A DNA stretch of 64,000 nt. It comes from Neobacillus sp. YX16 (GTDB lineage: Bacteria; Bacillota; Bacilli; Bacillales; Cytobacillaceae). The notes under the pieces were generated by a model that was not told where the DNA came from, did not search any database, and saw only the letters and a list, made by a program, of their open reading frames with translations. Location of the stretch: the NCBI RefSeq assembly GCF_030123505.1, contig NZ_CP126115.1, forward strand, positions 758,001-822,000, in the 5' to 3' direction. Of the stretch, positions 26,225 to 34,799 are shown piece by piece. A program made the position numbers and the translations under genes. Numbering within the stretch: position 1 is the first letter of the stretch; each line of letters starts with the position of its first letter.

Positions 26225-26563
26225 ATGCCCAAAATCACAGTTCTTGGATATGGAACTTTTGAAGTTGAAAAAGGGAGAAAGCTGGTACTAGCATTAGAAG
26301 ACAACGGTGTAAATATTCTCCACCAATGTGGAGGAAAAGCAAAATGTACAACTTGTAGAGTAGAAATAATGGCCGGTGAATTGTGCGTCGAAACAACTAC
26401 TGAAAAAAACGCCTTTAATAAGAAGGGAATTTACGATGATAATTTACGACTGGCTTGTCAAGTTCGAATAGATGGAGATGTAGAAATTATCCCAATTATG
26501 ACGGTGGAAAATTCCGGAATGGAACCAGGGCCAAGACCAGATGAAGGACATGATAAATTGTAA
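26225..26563 (+). CDS. 2Fe-2S plant-type ferredoxin
   Basis: 112 residues. The cluster ligands follow the CxxxxCxxC...C pattern (CGGKAKCTTC near residue 36 and LACQV near 79). It is a small soluble electron carrier. It sits 51 bp after the unknown gene and 93 bp before the double AhpD-like gene. The redox partner is not evident; its placement suggests a role in oxidative or electrophile stress rather than in central metabolism. The C-terminal tail is acidic and Pro/Gly-rich. Confidence 0.88.
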   Translation: MPKITVLGYGTFEVEKGRKLVLALEDNGVNILHQCGGKAKCTTCRVEIMAGELCVETTTEKNAFNKKGIYDDNLRLACQVRIDGDVEIIPIMTVENSGMEPGPRPDEGHDKL

Positions 26564-26656
26564 TGATGTTAAATAAAATCAAAAGTAAAATTATGGGCGA
26601 CAGCTATTAATCATAATGAAAAAAGCATTACTAGATAAAAATAAAGGATGTCTACA

Positions 26657-27310
26657 ATGACAAACAATTTATATGATAAAGGAAATTTGAAAAATCTTAG
26701 TAGACTTAAAAAATTAGCGCCAGAACAGCTGCAAGCTTTCTCGGAATTTAATAACGCAGTTATGATAGAGGGAGCCCTTAGTAAAAAGGAAAAAGAAATC
26801 ATAGCGGTTGCAATTGCCCATGTAACGGAATGCCCTTATTGTATTGATTCACATACACGTCGTGCAAAAGCAGAGGGAGCATCACTAGAAGAATTAGTAG
26901 AAGCAGTCTTTGTTGTAGCAGGAGTAGAAGCAGGTGGAGTAGTAACCCATAGTACACATATACATAATGCGATGGACCCAGAAGCAGATGATTCCCTTTA
27001 TCGACGATCTAACCTTAAGAACCTTGTAAAATTAAATAAATTTGCTCCTCAAGGCTTTAGGAGTTATTCTGCGTTTAGTAGAACAGCGTTGAAGGAAGGA
27101 AAATTGAGTGGGAAGTTTAAAGAAATCATTGCTGTGGCAGTTGCTCATGCTTCTCAATGTCCATATTGTATTGATGTCCATACGAAAAATGCAGTAAAGC
27201 TTGGAAGTACAAATGAAGAGCTTGGTGAAGCAGTAATGGTTACTTCCGCATTACTTGCAGGAGGAGCGTATGCTCATCTCGCAAATTTAATTCAAAGCTA
27301 TGGTGATTAA
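26657..27310 (+). CDS. Tandem carboxymuconolactone decarboxylase/AhpD-like protein
   Basis: 217 residues made of two similar halves, each with the AhpD-type motif (VTECPYCIDSHT near residue 58 and ASQCPYCIDVHT near 171). Each motif has a CxxC followed by His, as in AhpD peroxidase-type proteins. It probably has thiol-based peroxidase or disulfide reductase activity; ring lactone decarboxylation is less likely. ATG 26657 fits AAAGGATG better than the ATG at 26648. The internal duplication (NLKNLSRLKKLAP / NLKNLVKLNKFAP) is visible at the start of each half. Confidence 0.85.
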   Translation: MTNNLYDKGNLKNLSRLKKLAPEQLQAFSEFNNAVMIEGALSKKEKEIIAVAIAHVTECPYCIDSHTRRAKAEGASLEELVEAVFVVAGVEAGGVVTHSTHIHNAMDPEADDSLYRRSNLKNLVKLNKFAPQGFRSYSAFSRTALKEGKLSGKFKEIIAVAVAHASQCPYCIDVHTKNAVKLGSTNEELGEAVMVTSALLAGGAYAHLANLIQSYGD

Positions 27311-27320
27311 CAAGAAGGGA

Positions 27321-27358
27321 TGAAAAGACCTCTCCATTTCAATGATGAGGTCTTTTCA
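27321..27358. terminator. Bidirectional terminator
   Basis: TGAAAAGACCTC and GAGGTCTTTTCA lie between the converging AhpD-like and HxlR genes. Confidence 0.85.
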
Positions 27359-27360
27359 TT

Positions 27361-27672
27361 TTATAACCATTTCTCTGCCCATGCCTCTAAAGTTTGAAGC
27401 GATCGACCAAGTTCTGACCCTTTTTTTGTTAATGAATATTCTGTCCGTATAGGACGGTCGGCAATAACATTTCTTAATACAATTCCACAGTCCTCAAGCT
27501 CTTTCATCCGTTCATTTAAAACTCTTTTACTTAAGTCTGGTATATATGAATGGATTTCACTAAATCGTTTTGGTTCTGCCATTAATGCGTGTATAATCAA
27601 GCCCATCCATTTCTTTCCCATAATATGATAGCACTCTTCAACCTTGCTGCATACTTTGTTTTCTATATCCAT
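27361..27672 (-). CDS. HxlR-family transcriptional regulator
   Basis: 103 residues, whole protein is a winged helix. It has the HxlR signature CPYxxxMxxxGxKW-like start (CYHIMGKKWMGLIIHALM) and RPIRTEYSLTKKG in the wing. A Cys near residue 12 could be the redox switch used by HxlR/DUF24 regulators of aldehyde or quinone stress (HypR, YodB, CatR). It is convergent with the AhpD-like gene. Motifs of type GGTTAC...GTTACC occur in its upstream gap and may be its binding sites. Confidence 0.85.
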   Translation of the reverse strand: MDIENKVCSKVEECYHIMGKKWMGLIIHALMAEPKRFSEIHSYIPDLSKRVLNERMKELEDCGIVLRNVIADRPIRTEYSLTKKGSELGRSLQTLEAWAEKWL

Positions 27673-27850
27673 CTATAAACACCCCTAAGGTTACTTGGTT
27701 ATTAATAATAACTTTATTTCAATAATAGCAAAATCAAAAATGAAAATAAAGTATTACTGGAACAAAATTACCAAATAAATAAAATTTGTTCTTATTTGTT
27801 CACGAGTTTGACACATACAAATTGACAGGTAAAGTTATAAAAGTTATTAT

Positions 27851-27868
27851 GGTTACATAAAGTTACCT
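27851..27868. promoter_or_regulatory. GGTTAC-GTTACC motif, candidate HxlR site
   Basis: GGTTACATAAAGTTACC is a near-palindrome in the gap between HxlR and glpX. Related GGTTACT motifs lie at 27689, 25550, 25617 and (minus strand) near 12478. The regulator assignment is a guess from context. Confidence 0.35.
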
Positions 27869-27963
27869 AGTGATAAATATGTAAAGGGATTTTTATGTTT
27901 AAGCAAATAAAACTAGGTTGTGGTGGCGAAAAATAAGGGGAAGTATATGCATTATTTTTTTTG

Positions 27964-28000
27964 TAAAATATCTCGAATTAAAGATTTTTGAATTCGAGAA
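27964..28000 (+). promoter_or_regulatory. MhqR-like operator before glpX
   Basis: TAAAAT (27964-27969) is followed at once by ATCTCGAATTAAAGAT (27970-27985), with an intact left half and AAGAT right half, and then GAATTCGAGA (27990-27999). No good -35 is seen. This is the only MhqR-like box outside the main island. Confidence 0.55.
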
Positions 28001-28062
28001 ATAATGTAAATGGAATAAATTTATTTAAAAAACATTTTTAACAATAAATGGAGGGATTAAGA

Positions 28063-29014
28063 ATGGATAGAAATTTATCAATGGAACTTGTTCGAGTAAC
28101 GGAGGCTGCAGCACTGGCTGCTGGACGGTGGTTTGGGCAGAGGTAAGAAAGAAGAAGCGGAGGCTGCAGCTACACAAGCCATGAGGGATATGTTTAATTC
28201 TATAGAGATGAAAGGAACCGTTGTTATAGGGGAAGGGGAAATGGATGAAGCACCGATGTTATATATTGGCGAACAATTAGGAACATGTGATGGGACAGAA
28301 ATTGATATTGCTGTAGACCCTTTGGAGGGAACCAATATTGTTGCTGCAGGTTCTTGGAATGCTCTTGCGGTCATTGCAGTTGCAGAGCATGGGAATTTAT
28401 TACATGCTCCAGATATGTATATGGAAAAGATTGCAGTGGGTCCTGAATCAGCAGGGAAAATTGATATTAATGCACCTGTCATTGACAATTTAAAGGCCGT
28501 TGCAGCAGCAAAAAATAAAAACATCGAAGATCTAGTTGTGGCTATTTTGGATCGAGAAAGACATGAAAAAATGATTGAGGAAATCCGAATTTCGGGAGCA
28601 AGAATTAAGCTGATGCAAGACGGTGATATTGCTGCTGCAATCAATACAGCATTTGATAATACAGGTGTTGATATCATGCTTGGCTCTGGCGGTGCTCCTG
28701 AAGGGGTAATAGCAGCAGCTGCACTCAAGAGCTTGGGGGGAGACTTTCAAGGCAAGCTGATTCAACAAACGGAAGAAGAAAAAATCCGGTTAAATAAAAT
28801 GGGCATTACCGATTTTAATAAAGTTTTATTAATGGATGATATCGTAAAAGGCGATGATGCCTATTTTGCTGCAACAGGTGTAACCAATGGGGAGCTTTTA
28901 AAAGGTGTGCAATATAAAGGGAAAATTGGAACAACACACTCCGTTGTTATGCGTGCAAAAACAGGGACAGTTCGATTTATTGAGGGAAAGCACAGTTTGG
29001 ATCAAAAACGATAA
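28063..29014 (+). pseudogene. glpX: Class II fructose-1,6-bisphosphatase, frameshifted
   Basis: ATG 28063 (after GGAGGGATT) opens [20 protein letters not shown], the normal GlpX start, but runs into TAA after GRWFGQR. In the next frame, from 28133, the protein continues [19 protein letters not shown] to the end with all GlpX motifs ([31 protein letters not shown]). One extra T in the TTT at 28132-28134 explains the shift. GlpX removes the 1-phosphate of fructose-1,6-bisphosphate. A truncated product from TTG 28133 would lack ~24 residues. A genuine mutation or an assembly error are both possible. Confidence 0.8.
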
Positions 29015-29047
29015 TCGTTTTTTGAACTATAGAAATGAGGGATTAAA

Positions 29048-30466
29048 TTGGGGCAAAGTGCTAGTCAAAAAATGATAGAACCAGAGATGATCTCTTCTAA
29101 TGCCAAGGTTAGACCATTTGGTTTTAGAGATAAATTTGGCTATATGTTTGGGGATTTTGGGAACGATTTCTTTTTTATTTTAGTAAGCTCATTCTTAATG
29201 GTTTATTATACCGATGTTTATGGAATCAGTGCAGCTTTTGTTGGTGTTCTCTTTTTAGTTGCACGTTTGTGGGATGCCATTGCTGATGTATGCTGGGGTC
29301 GCTTTATTGACACTAGAAAACCAAGTAAACATGGTAAATTTAAACCGTGGATTTTTAGAATGTCATTTCCTCTGGTTATTTCTGGAGTATTAATGTTCGT
29401 TCATATCCCTGGAATGTCAACCGGGTTTTATGAAGCATATGCTTTTGTCACTTACATCTTATGGGGAACGTTATATAGTACGGTCAATATTCCGTACGGT
29501 TCAATGGCCTCAGTTATTACCAATGATCCTTTGGAGCGTACATCTTTATCAACATACAGAACAATGGGTGCGATGTTGGCAAGTTTAATTATCAATGCAG
29601 TTGGACCTTTACTTATATTTGTGGACAATAAGGCAAGTGCAGATGGATTTCTAATGGCAGCTGTTATTTTTGGTATTCTATCATACGCGTGTTATCTAGC
29701 TTGTTATAAATTATCTACTGAACGGGTTGTTCTGCAGGAAAATAAAGGATCAAAAGCTAAGTTAGGTCATACAATTAAAGGGCTATTAAAAAATAAACCA
29801 TTAATTGCAATCCTTGGAGCATCACTAATATTCATGATGAGTACGATGCTGATTGGTTCAGTTAACGTGTTTTTATTTAAAGATTACTTCAGCAATACTG
29901 CAGCATTAAGTATTGTAGGGATCATTCAAACTGTTGCCGTATTTGTTGCCATTCCCTTAGTAAAACCATTAGTGAACAGATTTGGTAAAAAGGAAACCAC
30001 ATCAATAGGAATGTTACTTGCAGCAGCTGTATATATTCTTTTATTCTTCCTTCCGAATTTAACCATGACTATATTTATTGCACTATCAGCTATAGGAATG
30101 TTTGGATATGCCTTCTTTAATACGATGATATGGGCATTTGTTACTGATGTCATTGATTACCATGAATTTTTAACTGGACTAAGAGAAGATGGGACGGTTT
30201 ATTCATTCTATTCCTTTGCCCGCAAAGTTGGTCAAGCTATTGCCGGTGGAATCGGCGGTTTTGCCATTACAGCCATAGGCTACGATTCAAAGCATGAAGT
30301 ACAAGCAGAGCGTACCTTGGAAGGAATCTATGCATTGGCTACCATTGTACCAGGAGTAATCTATTTATTGATATTCTTTATATTAATCTTTCTATATCCG
30401 TTATCTAAGCAACGTATGAAACAGCTTACTATAGATTTAACAGAACAAAGAAAATTATCTAAGTAA
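29048..30466 (+). CDS. GPH-family sugar:cation symporter (MelB-like)
   Basis: 472 residues with about twelve membrane segments. The N-terminal GYMFGDFGNDFFFILVSSFL and the RLWDAIADVCWGRFID loop are typical of glycoside-pentoside-hexuronide symporters. The TTG start lies after GAGGGATTAAA, 33 bp after glpX, so the two are probably co-transcribed. Candidate substrates are a glycoside or hexuronide; the sequence does not tell which. It sits with a gluconeogenic enzyme, hinting at growth on a three-carbon or hexuronate source. Confidence 0.85.
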   Translation: MGQSASQKMIEPEMISSNAKVRPFGFRDKFGYMFGDFGNDFFFILVSSFLMVYYTDVYGISAAFVGVLFLVARLWDAIADVCWGRFIDTRKPSKHGKFKPWIFRMSFPLVISGVLMFVHIPGMSTGFYEAYAFVTYILWGTLYSTVNIPYGSMASVITNDPLERTSLSTYRTMGAMLASLIINAVGPLLIFVDNKASADGFLMAAVIFGILSYACYLACYKLSTERVVLQENKGSKAKLGHTIKGLLKNKPLIAILGASLIFMMSTMLIGSVNVFLFKDYFSNTAALSIVGIIQTVAVFVAIPLVKPLVNRFGKKETTSIGMLLAAAVYILLFFLPNLTMTIFIALSAIGMFGYAFFNTMIWAFVTDVIDYHEFLTGLREDGTVYSFYSFARKVGQAIAGGIGGFAITAIGYDSKHEVQAERTLEGIYALATIVPGVIYLLIFFILIFLYPLSKQRMKQLTIDLTEQRKLSK

Positions 30467-30478
30467 GGATTGCTATGT

Positions 30479-30517
30479 AAAAAGGGATGAGACCTAAGAT
30501 GGTCATCCCTTTTTTGT
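30479..30517 (+). terminator. Terminator after the GPH transporter
   Basis: AAAAGGGATGA pairs with TCATCCCTTTT, followed by a T-run. Confidence 0.85.
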
Positions 30518-30532
30518 TCTTTCCGCAAAGTA

Positions 30533-30800
30533 TTAACCAGATTGCCGTACAATATGATCTGCTAGTCTTATAGCTAAGGCCGTATTTGATATCGTTGGAC
30601 CAGCTGCTGTTAGAGTAGGAAGGACGCTATTATCAACAACAAATAATCCTTGCACTCCATGTACTTGCCCGTGGCGGTTTGTGGCAGATGTCGCGGGATC
30701 ATCACCCATTCTGCATGTGCTAGCCTCATGCATATCGGCCCCTGGCGGCCGGAGTGATAGTGTGGACTCATCAAGAGTAATATTTGATTGCTGTTTCTTT
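30533..30800 (-). pseudogene. C-terminal remnant of a GMC oxidoreductase
   Basis: The minus-strand frame from ~30800 to the stop at 30533 reads TLDESTLSLRPPGADMHEAS, then TCRMGDDP and later VDNSVLPTLTAAGPTISNTA. This is the C-terminal end of a GMC FAD oxidoreductase with the HEASTCRMG and PT-S-NTALA motifs. The upstream ~450 residues are missing and the frame closes at a TAA near 30808. It is not a copy of the GMC gene at 51510, which has different residues. Confidence 0.75.
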
Positions 30801-30902
30801 TATCATTGAATTTTTAGAAAAAAAAGATAATAGTGATTAGATTCACTTTGGCAGTCTTCGATTGTTGGTAAACTTTGGTTAAAAGTTTGCTGACAGGAGG
30901 GA

Positions 30903-31832
30903 ATGATTATTATTAAACTATTGGCTATTATTTCAGTTGCACTTACCTATATACTAATCGTGTTCGGAGGATATGTAGCTTCTTCGGAATCGGGAATGGG
31001 GTGTGGACCAGAGTGGCCATTATGTAATGGAGAGGTTATTCCTGTTTTAGAAAATGAGACACTTATAGAATTTGCGCATAGAGCCATAGGGCTTCTACTT
31101 GCCATTTTCGTAGGGATTCTTTTTGTCCTAATCAAACGGAATAAGAACAATAAAATACTCCAAACTGCAGGAAATTGTCTAATAAGTTTACTAACGTTAC
31201 AGATATTAGCGGGGGCAGTGGTTGTTGTGTTGGACTTGCCAACGATTGTCATTACCGTTCATCTTCTTGTAGCCATGTTGTTCATGCTGGTCTTGTTATG
31301 GATTTATCGAACTGAAGCTAGTACTCGTATTAAAACAAAATTAAGTGACAACAGGAAATTAAAAATCGTTTTTCAGTTAAATGTATTGATTATCCTGCTT
31401 TTGTTAACCATGGGGTTTGGTGCATTTATTAAGCATGAATATTATGGATTGGCCTGCGATTGGCTAGATTGTAGAGAAACACTGCTGCCCGTAACGGCAC
31501 CTGAAATCCTTCAATCCGGGCACCGTGTACTAGCGATAATTACTGCAGCATATACTATTTTCCTACTGTTTAAGGCTTATCTGAATAATTGGGGTCCGGG
31601 ATTGAAAAGGCGTTTATTACTTGCTGCTGCTGTGGTAGTAATCCAGATTTTAAGTGGTATCCTCACAATCATAACCAATATTAGCATCCCATGGGCAGTT
31701 GTCCACCTGGCAATAGGTACAGCTTTGTTTATGATAATTGCAGATACAAGACTAATAATGGGATTAATGATTACTAAGGTTACTGGAGAAACCTGGAAAG
31801 GTGATAAGGGACAACCTATTAACAAGTTATAG
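30903..31832 (+). CDS. ctaA: COX15/CtaA family haem A synthase-like protein
   Basis: 309 residues with eight membrane segments. The first extracytoplasmic loop has GMGCGPEWPLCNG near residue 31, the Cys pair of CtaA, and the haem-ligand His residues appear as EFAHRAIG (near 57), VHLLVA (near 119), SGHRVLA (near 203) and VVHLAIG (near 263). It oxidises haem O to haem A for cytochrome aa3 oxidase. GGAGGGAATG precedes the ATG. It is away from a cta operon, so it may be a second copy. Confidence 0.85.
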   Translation: MIIIKLLAIISVALTYILIVFGGYVASSESGMGCGPEWPLCNGEVIPVLENETLIEFAHRAIGLLLAIFVGILFVLIKRNKNNKILQTAGNCLISLLTLQILAGAVVVVLDLPTIVITVHLLVAMLFMLVLLWIYRTEASTRIKTKLSDNRKLKIVFQLNVLIILLLLTMGFGAFIKHEYYGLACDWLDCRETLLPVTAPEILQSGHRVLAIITAAYTIFLLFKAYLNNWGPGLKRRLLLAAAVVVIQILSGILTIITNISIPWAVVHLAIGTALFMIIADTRLIMGLMITKVTGETWKGDKGQPINKL

Positions 31833-31870
31833 TCTAAAAGTTTTTCTAAAAAAATAGTAATAGGTACAAA

Positions 31871-31915
31871 AAAAGCTTTAGGATAAGGTTAACTTATTCT
31901 TGGCTTCTTTTTTTT
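31871..31915 (+). terminator. Terminator after the ctaA-like gene
   Basis: AAGCTTTAGGATAAG and CTTATTCTTGGCTT pair with a few mismatches before a long T-run. Confidence 0.7.
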
Positions 31916-31979
31916 GAAAAAATATATGAAGAAAACAATATGATTGACAAAGGTGTTATAAATTATTTAAACTCAATTT

Positions 31980-32015
31980 AACCAAATAGCAATACACGTG
32001 TACCACATAGTGGTT
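31980..32015. promoter_or_regulatory. Probable IclR operator 2
   Basis: AACCA and TGGTT lie 36 bp end to end around the inner palindrome TACACGTGTA. It agrees with the site at 24144-24179 at 28 of 36 positions, including CATAGTGGTT at the right end. It is ~170 bp before the MFS gene. Confidence 0.65.
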
Positions 32016-32187
32016 ATAAATTCATTAAATTGTTGTATATGAAAATTTCTAAGCGAGATTTTTAAACATCTAAAAATTAGAAGTGGAAAGATATGTGGTT
32101 TGTTAGAATCGGAAACGAGGCTATTGCAAGTACAAAATAATCAGTATGACAATATACTTTATTGTTTTTGAAATAGGGGGCATTGGG

Positions 32188-33384
32188 GTGAATAAAACGA
32201 AATTATGGACAAAAGATTTTATTATCATGTCCGTTTCTACATTTTTTGGGGGTTTGACCTTTTATTTATTAATAACGACTTTAACCGTTTATGCGATTGA
32301 AGAATTTAACGCTTCACAAAGCATGGCGGGTCTTGCGTCTAGTATCTTTGTAGTGGGTGCACTAGTTTCACGTATTTTTGCTGGAAAATATATTGAGATT
32401 ATTGGACGTAAAAAGATGCTTTATGGTGGATTATTTTTATTTTTGATTATGATGTTGTTATATTTTATTGTAGGAAACATGAACGTATTATTATTTATTC
32501 GTTTTATTCATGGAGCAGCGTTTGGGCTGTTTACCACAGTTATAGCAACAGTTATTACGGATATTATTCCGTATGAACGTCGAGGAGAAGGAATAAGCTA
32601 TTTTTCATTAAGTATAACTCTTGCAATGGCAGTTGGCCCCTTCCTAGGTCTTTATATCAGCCAACAAGGAAGTTTTACGATCATATTTGCAGCTTGTACA
32701 CTTTTTTCTCTCATAAGTACAATTATCGTATTATTTGTGCATATCCCTGAAGGACACCTCACAAAAGAACAGCTTGATGCGATGAAAGGCTTTAAGTTGA
32801 AAGATTTTTTCGAAATAAAGGCTGTTCCTATCGCTATCATTATTGCAATTATGGGTTTTGCTTACTCAGGTATTCTGTCATTTATGACTTCCTATGCAAA
32901 AGAAATAAATTTAATGGAGGCCGCAAGTTTCTTCTTTCTTATTTATGCTGTCTTCATCTTGATTTCAAGACCATTTACTGGACGGCTATTAGATAAAAAA
33001 GGGGATAACATTGTGATATATCCAGCGTTACTATTATTTGTGATCGGATTAGTCACTCTTAGCCAAGCCAACCAAGGATTCATTCTCCTTTTAGCAGGAG
33101 CACTAATTGGTCTTGGATATGGAACAATGAATTCTTGCTGTCAGGCTATTGCCATAAAGGAATCACCACGGCACCGAGTGGGGCTTGCAACCTCAACTTT
33201 TTTCGTGTTTATGGATTCTGGAGTAGGAGTTGGTCCTTTTCTATTAGGATTTATCATTCCTATAGTTGGTTTTCGGGGGTTGTATTTTACCTTGGCAGTG
33301 GTCGTATTTGCGAGCATTTTTTTGTACTATGTACTCCATGGAAAAAAGAAACGTACAGAAAACAATATCCTACAGGCGAGCTAG
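32188..33384 (+). CDS. MFS transporter
   Basis: 398 residues from GTG 32188 (AGGGGG upstream; an earlier ATG at 32146 lacks a ribosome site). About twelve membrane segments; the cytoplasmic loop between TM2 and TM3 has GKYIEIIGRKKMLYGG, the MFS A-motif type. Similar to drug or small-molecule exporters of the YwoG/Bcr group. The shared IclR-type operator at 31980 suggests that it moves the substrate handled by the Gfo/Idh dehydrogenase; this is an inference. Confidence 0.82.
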   Translation: MNKTKLWTKDFIIMSVSTFFGGLTFYLLITTLTVYAIEEFNASQSMAGLASSIFVVGALVSRIFAGKYIEIIGRKKMLYGGLFLFLIMMLLYFIVGNMNVLLFIRFIHGAAFGLFTTVIATVITDIIPYERRGEGISYFSLSITLAMAVGPFLGLYISQQGSFTIIFAACTLFSLISTIIVLFVHIPEGHLTKEQLDAMKGFKLKDFFEIKAVPIAIIIAIMGFAYSGILSFMTSYAKEINLMEAASFFFLIYAVFILISRPFTGRLLDKKGDNIVIYPALLLFVIGLVTLSQANQGFILLLAGALIGLGYGTMNSCCQAIAIKESPRHRVGLATSTFFVFMDSGVGVGPFLLGFIIPIVGFRGLYFTLAVVVFASIFLYYVLHGKKKRTENNILQAS

Positions 33385-33848
33385 TATTAGAAGTTTTTTG
33401 AAAACAAAAAGGCACGTTTAAGGTGTCCAGTTGACGGGGAGCAAACATTAAATAGTAACCCATTTTGGAGGTTCAAATCGATACGGTTTAGTACCTCTTT
33501 AACTTCTGGGTGTATCAATAGTACTCTAGTATTTTACATTTTGAATTGCATTCAAAATCGCAGCATTCAATTAAAGTCGTAGTGGCTCTACTATTTGTTC
33601 ACCATTTATCCCCGCGTAAATGGCATTTTTGTCGTTAATATGATGTCATGTACCTCTTTCTCATTGATTTGTTATTCATGAAAATTCCTCCATCTCGTGC
33701 AGTTCTTCCTCATTTTAACCGTTAAGCAAGTTCTTATTCCTTATTGGATTTAATGTTAAGAGTTTCAACCATTTAATATAAAATAATTAAGAAAGTAAAA
33801 ACTTCCTTACCGGGCACATCGTCTATAGTTTAGGAAGGAGTGAAAGTA
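33385..33848. other. Long intergenic gap with possible minus-strand coding remnants
   Basis: No intact gene. On the minus strand, two short open stretches look protein-like: around 33410-33530 (LLIHPEVKEVLNRIDLNLQN) and 33587-33646 (INDKNAIYAGINGEQIVEPL). Each is broken by stops within a few tens of codons. They may be relics of one lost gene; I cannot name it. The candidate sigma promoter before the ECF gene is at its right end. Confidence 0.35.
33796..33826 (+). promoter_or_regulatory. Candidate ECF-type autoregulatory promoter
   Basis: AAAAAC (ending at 33802), 17 bp, then CGTCTA (33820-33825), which resembles ECF sigma promoters (AAC at -35, CGTC at -10). It lies just before the ECF sigma gene. 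No sigma-A boxes fit as well. Confidence 0.4.
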
Positions 33849-34382
33849 GTGGAAGAATTGATTATTGATGGATTTTTATCAGAAGATAAAGAACTCCTAA
33901 TGGATGAGATTATGAATCAATACGGCCAGGAGATCTTACAGCTGACATATTCCTATGTTAATAATAAAGCGATTGCGGAGGATTTAACGCAGGATATCTT
34001 CGTTAAATGCTATAAAAGTCTCCATACATATAGCGGAAAATCTAAATTGAGGACCTGGCTGTGGCGGATTGCTATCAATCATTGTAAGGATTTCCATAGA
34101 AGCTGGTACAACAAAAATGTGGTCATTGCCGGTGAAGAAATACCCAGTAACGGCAGCAAAAAAGAGCTTGTGGAGCAGGCTGTAATCCAAAAAGAAGAAG
34201 ATGATGAATTAATATCAGCCATTATGACGCTGCCGATTAAATATCGAGAAGTGATTTACCTATTTTACTATGAGGAGATGCCGCTTAAGGAAATCGCAAT
34301 GGTGACGGACACAGGTGTTAATACTGTTAAGACTAGACTAAGGCGGGCCAAAGAACTTCTGAAAGAAAGATTGGAGGAATAG
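33849..34382 (+). CDS. ECF (extracytoplasmic function) sigma factor
   Basis: 177 residues from GTG 33849, eight bases after AGGAAGGAG. Sigma-2 region with DLTQDIFVKCY near residue 46 and LRTWLWRIAINHCKDF near 68; sigma-4 region 120-175 (LPIKYREVIYLFYYEEMPLKEIA, then the VNTVKTRLRRAKELLK helix). It is followed two bases later by a PadR-like gene. No classical zinc anti-sigma gene follows, which makes the next two proteins candidates for control. Confidence 0.9.
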   Translation: MEELIIDGFLSEDKELLMDEIMNQYGQEILQLTYSYVNNKAIAEDLTQDIFVKCYKSLHTYSGKSKLRTWLWRIAINHCKDFHRSWYNKNVVIAGEEIPSNGSKKELVEQAVIQKEEDDELISAIMTLPIKYREVIYLFYYEEMPLKEIAMVTDTGVNTVKTRLRRAKELLKERLEE

Positions 34383-34384
34383 GT

Positions 34385-34792
34385 GTGGACGATCGCTTAA
34401 AGAATTTAAAGAAAATAATGGATAAAAGAACATTTACAGACTTGGAATTTTCAAACCAGCACCAAAAGGCAATACGAAAAAAAATAAACCAATTTGAAGT
34501 TAGTGATGATGAAATTCTTCTAGCAGTCATGCAACTACTTGTTCAAGAAAAAACCGGGCATGAATTAACGGTACTTCTTCGAGGACGGGGAATTCAGAAA
34601 TTCGAGAATAATGAAGGTTTCTTATATACCCTGTTACATCGTTTAGAGCAGTCTGGCTGCATAGAAACCAACTGGAACGAATCGGGAGCTAAATATTATT
34701 GGTTAAAGGATAAAGGCAGGAAGTTATTAAACAAAGCTGAACAAAAGCGAACAAAACGACGTTTTGTATTTAAGGAATTGTTAGAGGGGTGA
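34385..34792 (+). CDS. PadR-like winged-helix protein with anti-sigma-like N-terminus
   Basis: 135 residues, start GTG 34385, two bases after the sigma gene stop. Residues ~1-35 (RLKNLKKIMDKRTFTDLEFS) resemble the N-terminal helix found on many proteins encoded beside ECF sigma factors. Residues 38-130 are a PadR-type winged helix (EILLAVMQLLVQEKTGHELT, GFLYTLLHRLEQSGCIE). It could be the switch for the sigma factor or a co-regulator of the downstream SEDS gene. Its role as an anti-sigma is a hypothesis. Confidence 0.75.
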   Translation: MDDRLKNLKKIMDKRTFTDLEFSNQHQKAIRKKINQFEVSDDEILLAVMQLLVQEKTGHELTVLLRGRGIQKFENNEGFLYTLLHRLEQSGCIETNWNESGAKYYWLKDKGRKLLNKAEQKRTKRRFVFKELLEG

Positions 34793-34799
34793 GTGATCA

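Noticed and set aside
28078-28728. 216-codon minus-strand open frame over glpX
   Set aside because: It mirrors the GlpX coding strand, has no ribosome site and shows a Ser/Ile/Ala-biased composition typical of an antisense shadow.
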